64,000 nt of DNA from DAOMFB01 sp963721385 (GTDB lineage: Bacteria > Acidobacteriota > Thermoanaerobaculia > UBA5066), in assembly GCA_963721385.1 (NCBI GenBank), contig CAVRJB010000013.1, positions 186,001 to 250,000 on the forward strand, given 5' to 3'. How positions within the stretch are numbered: the first letter of the stretch is position 1; each line of letters opens with the position of its first letter. The notes under the pieces are model-generated. The model did no database searches, was not told the DNA's origin, and saw only the letters and a list, made by a program, of their open reading frames with translations. A program made the position numbers and the translations under genes. Below are positions 15,637 through 23,578 of this stretch, in pieces.

Positions 15637-18627
15637 ATGACGCCTGAGCCGCGGCCCCCCTCCACGCCACTTTCCCTCGACAGCCCCTGGACGGGTTTTC
15701 AGGATCTGATGCCGTGGCGGGTCCAGGACATCCTCCTCGTCTCGAGCCTCTACGACTCGTTCATCCTGGCCGAGGACGGCCAGCTGAACGAGCGGATCCT
15801 CGCCGAATCCCTCGAGCTCAACCTGCGGCACGTTCCGGGCGTGCTTCGCGTCTCGACCGGCGCCGAAGCGCTCTCCGTGCTGAAGGAGCAGCCCCGCTTC
15901 AACCTCGTCGTGACGTCTCTCCACGTCGGCGACATGGATGCGGTCGCCCTCGCCGGAACGATCCGGGAGGCGGGCCTGGCGCCCCATGTCGTCCTCCTCG
16001 CGTACGACAACCGCGAGCTCGAGGAATTCGCGGCCCGGGAGGATTTCTCCCGTCTCGACGGCGTCTTCCTCTGGCGCGGCGACGTCCGGATCCTCCTCGC
16101 CATGGTGAAGATGCTGGAGGATCGCCGGAACGTGGAGCACGACACGCGCGTGGCCGGCGTGCAGGTCCTGATCGTCATCGAGGACCAGGTTCCCTACTAC
16201 TCGTCCTTCCTGCCCGTCATCTATGCGGAGCTGATCAACCACTCTCACAATCTGGTGCCGGAGGGAATCAACCTCTCGCACAAGCTGATGCGCCTGCAGG
16301 CCCGGCCGAAGATCCTCCTCTGCCGGTCTTTCGAGGAGGCGTGGCAGGTCTTCTCGACCTACCGTTCCAGCGTCCTCGGCATCATCTCCGACATCGAGTT
16401 CCCGCGGGAGGGCGTCCTCGCGCCCCGGGCGGGCGTCGAGTTCGCGCTTCAGGTCCGCGATCTCGAGCCCGACATCCCGATCATGCTGCAGTCGGGCCGC
16501 CCCGAGAACGAGGCCCTGGCCCGGGAGGCGGGGGCGGCGTTCCAGCTCAAGGGATCCCCTCTGCTCCTGCAGGAGCTGCGGCACTTCATGGTCGAGAACC
16601 TCGGCTTCGGGGACTTCATCTTCCGGACGCCGGACGGCAAGGAGGTCGGCCGGGCGGGCGACCTGAAAGCCCTCGAGGAGATGCTCTGGACGGTTCCGGC
16701 CGAGAGCCTCGCCTACCACGGCCAGCGGAATCATTTCTCCAACTGGCTGAAAGCGCGGACGGAGTTCGCGCTCGCCCACAGCCTGAGGCCCCGCAAGGTG
16801 GAGGACTTCCCCACGATCGAGCACCTCCGCCGAAACCTCGTCGAGGCGATCCACGACTACCGGAAGCGGCTGGGGCGGCGGATCGTGGCGGACTTCGACC
16901 GGGCTACCTTCGACGGCTCGGCCGGCTTCGTCAGAATCGGCGGTGGCTCGCTCGGGGGGAAGGCGCGAGGACTCGCCTTCGTGAACCTGCTTCTCGAGGA
17001 CCGGAAGCTCCGCGATCAGTTCCCCGGCGTCCGGATCTCGGTCCCCCCTGCTGCCGTCCTCGGTGCCGACGTCTTCGACCTGTTTCTCGACGGGAACGAC
17101 CTGCGGGACTTCGCGATCAACGCGGACGACGACAGGGAGCTTCTCCGCCGGTTCCTCGAGGCCCCCTTCCCGGAGGAGATGCAACGGGATCTGGGCGCGT
17201 TCCTGCAGGTCTGCCGCTGGCCGCTCGCGGTCCGCTCCTCCAGCCTCCTCGAGGACTCGCAATACCAGCCGTTCGCGGGCGTCTACGAGACGTTCATGCT
17301 GCCGAACAACAACCCGAGCCAGCACACGCGGCTGACGCAACTTCTGAACGCCGTCCGGCGCGTCTACGCGTCGACGTTCTCTCAGCGGGCCAAATCCTAT
17401 CTCCGCGCGACGCCCTACCGCCTCGAGGAGGAGAAGATGGCCGTGATCCTCCAGCGGCTGGTCGGCTCGGCCCACGGCGGCCGCTTCTACCCTTCCTTCG
17501 CGGGGGTCGCGCGCTCGCACAACTTCTATCCGGCCGCGCCGGGCGGCCCCGAGGACGGGATCGCGGCCGTGGCGCTCGGATTCGGCGAGAGCGTCGTGGA
17601 CGGCGACGCCTGCATCCGCTTCTGCCCCCGCTTCCCCCGGAACGTCGTGGGCTTCTCGTCGGTGGCGGACCTCGTCCGCAATTCGCAGCGGGAGTTTTAC
17701 GCGCTCCAGGTCGCCGGCCCGCCGGGCGAGGCGCCGCGCCCCGGGCCCGAGGGGACCGGGCTCCGCCGCCTCGGCCTCGAGGTGGCCGAGCAGGACGGCA
17801 CGCTCGCGGCGGTCGGGTCGACGTACTCGCCCGAGAACGACGCCGTCTACGACGGCATTGCCCGACCGGGCGTCAGGATCGTGACCTTTGCGCCGATCCT
17901 CAAACACGGCGTCTTTCCGCTCGCCGACGTTCTCTCAGCGCTCCTCGAGATGGGCAGCCGCGGTGCCGGCACTCCCGTCGAGATCGAGTTCGCCGCGAAC
18001 CTCTCCACTCCCGACGGAGCTCCGAAGGAGCTCGGGTTCCTCCAGCTCCGTCCGCTCGCCGTCTCCCGGGAGCTCTACGACCTCGAGATCGGCGAGGTGG
18101 CGCGCGAGGACCTCGTCTGCCAGAGCCGGATGGTCCTCGGAAACGGACGCCTCGACGGCATTCGCGACCTCGTCGTCGTCGACTACCGCCGGTTCGACCG
18201 GAGCCGCAGCGTGACGACCGCGGCCGACATCGCATTTTTCAACGGCCAGCTCGTGGCCGCGCGGACCCCCTACCTGCTCGTCGGCGTCGGGCGCTGGGGC
18301 TCGGCCGACCCGTTCCTCGGCATCCCCGTCACCTGGGACCAGATTTCGGGCGCCCGCGTGATCGTGGAGACGGGCTTTCGCGACATCCGCGTCACGCCGT
18401 CCCAGGGGAGCCACTTCTTCCAGAATCTGGTCGCCAACAGCACCGGCTACTTCACGGTGAACCCCGAGCTGGGCGACGGGTTCGTCGACTGGGAATGGCT
18501 CGACGCCCTCCCCGCGGCCGCCACCCGCGACAGCGTGCGACATCTCCGCCTTTCAGCCCCGTGCGTCGTGAAGATGAACGGTCGGAGGAACGAGGGAATC
18601 GTCCTGAAGCCCGCTCGCGCCGGCTGA
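15637..18627 (+). CDS. PEP/pyruvate-binding (PPDK_N ATP-grasp) protein with two N-terminal receiver domains
   Basis: 996 residues. Residues 30-165 look like a degenerate receiver domain with no acidic pair or Lys. Residues 175-320 form a second receiver that keeps E182-D183, phospho-acceptor-like D252 (SDIEFP), S286 and K305. Residues 430-806 are the ATP-grasp part of PEP synthase/pyruvate phosphate dikinase: GGSLGGKARG (Lys442), AVRSSSLLED (Arg533), AGVYETF, EIEFA (782-786) and LQLRP (802-806). The swivelling-His and PEP-binding barrel domains are absent. Instead a C-terminal block carries GRWGS (885-889) and SQGSHFF (922-928). This suggests a signal-controlled phosphotransfer or binding protein; the true reaction is unknown. 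It is the third gene of the GDH-gdhA operon. Confidence 0.85.
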   Translation: MTPEPRPPSTPLSLDSPWTGFQDLMPWRVQDILLVSSLYDSFILAEDGQLNERILAESLELNLRHVPGVLRVSTGAEALSVLKEQPRFNLVVTSLHVGDMDAVALAGTIREAGLAPHVVLLAYDNRELEEFAAREDFSRLDGVFLWRGDVRILLAMVKMLEDRRNVEHDTRVAGVQVLIVIEDQVPYYSSFLPVIYAELINHSHNLVPEGINLSHKLMRLQARPKILLCRSFEEAWQVFSTYRSSVLGIISDIEFPREGVLAPRAGVEFALQVRDLEPDIPIMLQSGRPENEALAREAGAAFQLKGSPLLLQELRHFMVENLGFGDFIFRTPDGKEVGRAGDLKALEEMLWTVPAESLAYHGQRNHFSNWLKARTEFALAHSLRPRKVEDFPTIEHLRRNLVEAIHDYRKRLGRRIVADFDRATFDGSAGFVRIGGGSLGGKARGLAFVNLLLEDRKLRDQFPGVRISVPPAAVLGADVFDLFLDGNDLRDFAINADDDRELLRRFLEAPFPEEMQRDLGAFLQVCRWPLAVRSSSLLEDSQYQPFAGVYETFMLPNNNPSQHTRLTQLLNAVRRVYASTFSQRAKSYLRATPYRLEEEKMAVILQRLVGSAHGGRFYPSFAGVARSHNFYPAAPGGPEDGIAAVALGFGESVVDGDACIRFCPRFPRNVVGFSSVADLVRNSQREFYALQVAGPPGEAPRPGPEGTGLRRLGLEVAEQDGTLAAVGSTYSPENDAVYDGIARPGVRIVTFAPILKHGVFPLADVLSALLEMGSRGAGTPVEIEFAANLSTPDGAPKELGFLQLRPLAVSRELYDLEIGEVAREDLVCQSRMVLGNGRLDGIRDLVVVDYRRFDRSRSVTTAADIAFFNGQLVAARTPYLLVGVGRWGSADPFLGIPVTWDQISGARVIVETGFRDIRVTPSQGSHFFQNLVANSTGYFTVNPELGDGFVDWEWLDALPAAATRDSVRHLRLSAPCVVKMNGRRNEGIVLKPARAG

Positions 18628-18646
18628 GCCCCGGTACGGTGCGGCG

Positions 18647-21600
18647 TCACCCCGTCCGGCGCATCGCCAGAGGCCGCGCGGCGTCCGTCACGGCCCCGAT
18701 CTTCACGGCCACGTTCTTCCCGGACCCGACGTCCTCCGCCGAAACGAAGTGCGCGTCGAGAAGCCCCTCGGTCCGGACGCCCGTCCGGAGGAAATTCATC
18801 TCCGAGAGACAGACGCTCCAGCCCTGGAGCCACGCGAGGAGTTCGGGACGCGGGACGCCGGCTTCCGAGATCTGGAAGATGAGGTCGATGTCGCTCGCGG
18901 GGCCGGCCGTGCCGTTCCTGACGCTCCCGACGAGCCAGATTCCCTCGATTCCGAACCGTGCAGGGTCGGCCTCCGCAGCGATCCGCTCCGCCATCCGGAG
19001 GCGCCACCACGAGTGGTCCTCGTGCGCCGGTGTCTCCACGGAGCGACGCCGCTCGGCCGGCGCCTCGAAGCCCGACGGCGTCGTGAAGTAGCCCACGGCG
19101 CGGTCCTCGTCGGCGTTCATCAGGACGCGGAGGACGAGCCCGCGCGTCGCCGCCGGGACGTCGATGACTCGCACGACCGGGGCCAGATCGGCGAAATCCG
19201 GCGCGAGGTCGGCGAGAATGTTCGGCGACTCCCTCAGGAAACTCTCGTTGAAGACGACGCCCTCGTCGTCCGGGAAGAGCGGGAGGTAGTGGATCGACGC
19301 CTCGACCAGGTCCTGAAAGAAGTGCGTGCCGAACGAGAGGTCGGGCACGTAGTTCCCCTGTTTGCGGGCGATCTCGACCAGGAGCGCCGTGTGGTTGATG
19401 TCCGAATAGCCCACGGAGACGCCGAGCTTCACGTCGCCGCGGCTTCCCCAGCGCCCCGGCCCCAGCAGGATGAACTGCCGCTTCGGAAGGATCTTGTTCA
19501 GGCGCCCGACGGCGCGCCCGACGCGCTTGAGCGAGGCGAGATCCGGAATCGCGCTGTAGGCCTCCGGGTCGACGTAGACGACCTGCGTGATGTCGGGGAC
19601 CCGGCCGTTCGAGACGTAGCGGGTCGCCTCGAACAGAATCCTGCTCGCTTGAAGATCCCGCGGAATCGGAGCCGCGACGGCGTCCTCAGAGGAGCTCTGC
19701 GGGCGGCACTGGAGGAGGTAGAAGTCCTTGCCATCCGAGGCGAACTCCACGTCCACCGGTCCGCCGGTTTTTTCCTTGAGGAGCCGCAAGAGGGCCCGCA
19801 TTCGCGGGAGGAACGAGGTCTCCCCCGCCAGCCCGTCGAACGTCGCGACGAAATGCCTCGCTCCCGAGGACCAGTCGACGAGATCGGCGCGGCGGATGCC
19901 GCCGTCGTCCGCCACGGAGACGACGTGCGAGATGCCCGGGATCTCCGGACCGGCCTCCTCGAGGAGCTGCTCCAGCTTGATCGTCTCGAAGCCGTGCGAT
20001 TCCATGTTGATGACGTCGAGTTTCTTCGGCGTGTAATGAACGATCTCGTCCGGCGTGACGTTCACGCGGAGGCCCGGCTGGCCCGGCGCGAGGAGCACCG
20101 GGTAATCGTCCCCGATCCGGTCGACGGCGCGCGTCCCGAGCCCCGGCACGACCCGCACGAGGCCGTCCTCCCGCCGGATCCGCGCCGACCAGCGGAACTC
20201 GTTGTTCGAGAAGGCGACACCGGCGTACGTCGGAAGGAAGTACTTGCCGACCCGGTTCCCGACCACCTCCTGGAGGAGGATTCCCATCTCCTCGTGGAAG
20301 TCGAGCAGGCCGCGCTCGGCGCGGTACTCGATCGGGTCCGGCCCGAAGGTCGAGGCGTAGACCTCGGCGATCGCGTCCATCAGGGCCGCCAGGCGCTCCG
20401 CCTTCGTCCCCTGGTTGGAGAGGAAGAGGCTCTTGTACTTCCCGGAGAAGGCCGAGCCCACCCGGTCTTCGAGGAGGCTCGAGCTGCGGACGATGAGGGG
20501 GCGCTCCTCGAAGTCGTCGAGCGCCAGCGAGAGGCCCTTGATGATCTCCGGCGAGAACTGGGAGTTCTTGAAGACCTGGATGACGTGCGGGTACTCGCGC
20601 CGGATCTGGTCGATCTCGAGGTACTTCCGGTTGTAGAGGTCCTCGAGCTGGTTGTACTCGATGAAGTTCAGGATGCCGTCCGACGTCACGTACCAGGTCT
20701 TCGGCGTCCGCACGTCGCCCAGGAGCGCCGCGAACTCGGTGGAGCTCCGGACGATGTGGGTGGCCAGGAAGAGGCCCGCGCTCTTCCCGCCGACGCGGCC
20801 GTGGCTGTGCGGCGGGCAGATGACGTGCCGCGCCAGGTCGTAGAAGTCGCCGACGTCGATGTATTCCTTCGCGATGTTGATGAAGTCGAGGTCGTCCGTG
20901 AGGAAACGCCGGCAGAGCGACACCCGAAGCTCGACCTGGATCGTGCGGGACAGCTCCCGGTCGTCGAGGGACGAGTTGTGAAAGCGGCCGAGCGCCTGCG
21001 CGATCTCCGTGACGGACGTCCCCTGGTTCTCCACCGCCTCGACGAGGAATCCCGACTTGTCGTCCTTGATCCACTTCTGGATGCAGGAGAGGATCTCGTC
21101 GGCCGAGAGGTGCCGGGCGGCAATCTGGAACGCCTCCTCCGCCGCGCGGAGGATCGAATCCAGGCTCCGGCGTTCGAGCGGCCGGTTTTCGTCGAGGAGC
21201 TCCTCCCCCGGCCGGGAGCCCGTGAAGCGCGGGAGCAGCTCCTGGGCTTCGCCCACGCCGTTCCAGCAGAGGTAGTTGAGCATCCGGCGCGAGATGCGGA
21301 CGAGCAGGTGCTGATCCGTCTTGCGCAGGAAGTCGATGATGACCCACCAGTCCTCGCGCGGCCGGGACTCGAATCCCTCGACAGCCGCCTGCCAGGTCTG
21401 GATCTTGTCGAGGAGCTTTCGGTGCAGGAGCAGCTCGCCGAGCCGCTCGGCGACGGTGTCGATGAGCTTCCGCTCCTCCTTGAGGAACGGCCCCTCGTCC
21501 GAGGCGGGCGTCTCTTTCCGGTACGACACCTCGACGGTCCCGACGACTTCGCCCTGCACCCGGATCGGAGAGGATTGGGCCCACGGCGTCCGCGACCAGC

Positions 21601-21823
21601 CGGGCGGCGCGTAGACGACGTCGTCCACGTCGATTCGCGCCTGGCATTCGGCCGGCCATTGCCAGCCGGGCGGGAGCACCTCGACGACGCTCCTGAAAAT
21701 CTCGTCGACGGACGCCTGAGGCCGATTGCAGATCTCGTTGACACGGTAGATGCAGTTCAGCTCCTTCGCCCGCTCCTGGAGGGCGTCGAGGATCGTGTCG
21801 ACCGGACCGCCGGGCGCTTTCAT
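18647..21823 (-). CDS. PEP/pyruvate-binding protein with GAF-like N-terminus and C-terminal nucleotidyltransferase domain
   Basis: 1058 residues from an ATG preceded by AAGGAG (spacing five). Residues 1-135 resemble a GAF-type sensor (AKELNCIYRVNEICN...FRSVVEVLPPGWQWP). Residues 150-330 are a helical region of unknown type. Residues 340-708 are the ATP-grasp fold: VGGKSAG (Lys347), IVRSSSLLED (Arg446), DVEFA and LLQCRP. The shared block has GRWGS (790-794) and GTHFF (832-836). Residues 955-1058 add a minimal nucleotidyltransferase with G966-S967 and the metal triad motif SDID (977-980). The start overlaps the upstream minimal paralogue by four bases (ATGA). Its end meets the rightward operon tail to tail, 19 bases away. 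Confidence 0.85.
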   Translation of the reverse strand: MKAPGGPVDTILDALQERAKELNCIYRVNEICNRPQASVDEIFRSVVEVLPPGWQWPAECQARIDVDDVVYAPPGWSRTPWAQSSPIRVQGEVVGTVEVSYRKETPASDEGPFLKEERKLIDTVAERLGELLLHRKLLDKIQTWQAAVEGFESRPREDWWVIIDFLRKTDQHLLVRISRRMLNYLCWNGVGEAQELLPRFTGSRPGEELLDENRPLERRSLDSILRAAEEAFQIAARHLSADEILSCIQKWIKDDKSGFLVEAVENQGTSVTEIAQALGRFHNSSLDDRELSRTIQVELRVSLCRRFLTDDLDFINIAKEYIDVGDFYDLARHVICPPHSHGRVGGKSAGLFLATHIVRSSTEFAALLGDVRTPKTWYVTSDGILNFIEYNQLEDLYNRKYLEIDQIRREYPHVIQVFKNSQFSPEIIKGLSLALDDFEERPLIVRSSSLLEDRVGSAFSGKYKSLFLSNQGTKAERLAALMDAIAEVYASTFGPDPIEYRAERGLLDFHEEMGILLQEVVGNRVGKYFLPTYAGVAFSNNEFRWSARIRREDGLVRVVPGLGTRAVDRIGDDYPVLLAPGQPGLRVNVTPDEIVHYTPKKLDVINMESHGFETIKLEQLLEEAGPEIPGISHVVSVADDGGIRRADLVDWSSGARHFVATFDGLAGETSFLPRMRALLRLLKEKTGGPVDVEFASDGKDFYLLQCRPQSSSEDAVAAPIPRDLQASRILFEATRYVSNGRVPDITQVVYVDPEAYSAIPDLASLKRVGRAVGRLNKILPKRQFILLGPGRWGSRGDVKLGVSVGYSDINHTALLVEIARKQGNYVPDLSFGTHFFQDLVEASIHYLPLFPDDEGVVFNESFLRESPNILADLAPDFADLAPVVRVIDVPAATRGLVLRVLMNADEDRAVGYFTTPSGFEAPAERRRSVETPAHEDHSWWRLRMAERIAAEADPARFGIEGIWLVGSVRNGTAGPASDIDLIFQISEAGVPRPELLAWLQGWSVCLSEMNFLRTGVRTEGLLDAHFVSAEDVGSGKNVAVKIGAVTDAARPLAMRRTG

Positions 21824-23574
21824 CCGTTCTCCTTGCGCCGGAATATGATCCCACGTCCTGACCGGCCGTCGACCTCGACGCGGAGCGGCTTCGGAAGCCG
21901 GACGTGCCGGAGCCAGGTCGTCTCGCTCTCCGCGGGCTGCGCGGAAAGCCACTCCCAGTCAATGGCACCCTCGGGCGTGTCCGGCACCGAGAAGTAGCTG
22001 ACCCCGAAGCTCGAGACGTTGTGGAAGAAGTGGGAGCCCTGGCTCATCTCGATGCGTCGGCCGGCGGACGCTGCCTCGACGAGAACGCGAACGCCCCCGA
22101 TGTCTCCCCACCCTACCGGAACGCCGAGCCAGGGATCCGCGCTCCCCCACCTCCCGAATCCGACGAGGACGTAGGGGCGGCGCGCGGCGACGAGCGTCCG
22201 GTTGACCGCGCCCACCTCGACCGCGGCCTCGGTGAAGCTCCGGGTCCCGACCCGGTCGGGCCGTAGGTACACGAGGTCTTCGATGCCGTCCACGGCGCCG
22301 TTCCCGAGGACACTCGCGGACACAACGAGAGGGACGAGCTCCGGGGGCCGCGCGACGCCGAGATCGACGACCTCGGTCGAGACGACGAGCGGACGGACCT
22401 GCAGAATCGCCAGCCGTCCCGGAGGGACCCCCTTGGGCTGAAACGTCGCGGCGAATTCCACCTCGACGGGCCCGCCCGAGACGCGCTCGGCATGCGAAAG
22501 AACGGCCCGGATGGCGGCGTTCAACGGATACTCGTCGAGCGCGAGAAGGGGCGCGAAGTCCAGGAGCCGCGGGCCCGGCCTCCCCGTCCCCGGGACGAGA
22601 CGGTCCGACGCCGCGTCCAGGGTCGAGGCGGTGTAGCGGAGCGTGCCGTCCTCCTCCGCCTCGTCGAATCCGGCCTTCACGAGGTGTTCCGTCTCGTGCA
22701 GAGGATCGTCCGCCGGCGGCGGCCCCATCCGGACGGCCCAGAACGACGTCTGCGTCTCGCGGAGAAGCTCCGTCAGCGACCCGTACGGCCGGCGGACCCG
22801 GGGAAACGCCGGACAGTAGCTCCAGCTGGGCTCTCCTTCCACGATCGTCCGGCCGAGACCGAGCGCGAGGTGGACGACACCGTCCTCCGGACGCGCCGCG
22901 CCGAACCGGTAGAAGTTGTACGAGCGGGCGACGCCGGAAACGTCCGGATAAAAGCGCGGCCCGCGCTGGAGCCCCACGACCTCCTGGAGGATGACCGCCA
23001 TCTTCTCGTCCCGCGGCCCGGCCCCGATCGTCTCGCGGTAGGCACGCGCGCCCGCGAAGAAAGTGGAAGCCCAGACGAACTTCACCGCCTCGACCAGCTT
23101 TCGGAACCGGTGGTCGGCGTCGAACTGGTCGTTCGGGGTCATCTTGGTCGCGTAGACGCCGGCGAAGGGATGCTCGCGGGCGTCCTCGAGAAGGCTCGAC
23201 GAGCGGATCGCGAGCGGGGCGTGAATCTGCCGCACGAGCGCGCGCAAGTCGCCCGAAAGGTCACCCGGCAAGGATCCCCTGACGAAGCTTCGGGCGATCT
23301 CGTCGTCGGGCGCGCCGGACGTGGCGACGTCCCACAGCCCGTTCTCGTCGACGAATCGATCGAAGGCGTCGGCGGCCACGACCGTGAACGCCGGAATCCC
23401 TATCTCGAGAGTGAGCGGGCTCCCGTCCGCTCGGGAAGGGAGCCCGTCCTCGACGGCGAGAAGACCCGAGGCCTTTCCACCGACCGGGCCCGAGCCGATC
23501 CGGCTCCGGTAATCCGTTCCCCCGAAGGTCCGGTCGAACGGCGGGAGCGCCGGGGCCCCGGACGGCCCGGACAT
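21820..23574 (-). CDS. Minimal PEP/pyruvate-binding (PPDK_N ATP-grasp) protein
   Basis: 584 residues, containing only the ATP-grasp core and the shared C-terminal block. Motifs: GPVGGKASG (Lys34), AIRSSSLLED (Arg124), AGVYATK, MAVILQEVVG, GVARSYNFYR, EVEFA (371-375), ILQVRP, GRWGS (474-478), SQGSHFF (511-517). No swivelling-His or TIM-barrel domain is present, so it cannot be a complete PEP synthase. The ATG at 23574 is chosen because it follows the GDH stop by four bases; longer starts would run into the GDH gene in a shadow frame. It forms one operon with the GDH before it and the nucleotidyltransferase-fused paralogue after it. Confidence 0.87.
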   Translation of the reverse strand: MSGPSGAPALPPFDRTFGGTDYRSRIGSGPVGGKASGLLAVEDGLPSRADGSPLTLEIGIPAFTVVAADAFDRFVDENGLWDVATSGAPDDEIARSFVRGSLPGDLSGDLRALVRQIHAPLAIRSSSLLEDAREHPFAGVYATKMTPNDQFDADHRFRKLVEAVKFVWASTFFAGARAYRETIGAGPRDEKMAVILQEVVGLQRGPRFYPDVSGVARSYNFYRFGAARPEDGVVHLALGLGRTIVEGEPSWSYCPAFPRVRRPYGSLTELLRETQTSFWAVRMGPPPADDPLHETEHLVKAGFDEAEEDGTLRYTASTLDAASDRLVPGTGRPGPRLLDFAPLLALDEYPLNAAIRAVLSHAERVSGGPVEVEFAATFQPKGVPPGRLAILQVRPLVVSTEVVDLGVARPPELVPLVVSASVLGNGAVDGIEDLVYLRPDRVGTRSFTEAAVEVGAVNRTLVAARRPYVLVGFGRWGSADPWLGVPVGWGDIGGVRVLVEAASAGRRIEMSQGSHFFHNVSSFGVSYFSVPDTPEGAIDWEWLSAQPAESETTWLRHVRLPKPLRVEVDGRSGRGIIFRRKENG

Positions 23575-23578
23575 CGGA

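Noticed and set aside
14112..15647. A long frame overlapping gdhA with another reading.
   Set aside because: It is an arginine-rich shadow of gdhA with no family match.
15637..23574. Calling the three PEP/pyruvate-binding genes ppsA or ppdK.
   Set aside because: They lack the swivelling phospho-His domain and the PEP-binding barrel, so they cannot be complete PEP synthases or pyruvate phosphate dikinases.
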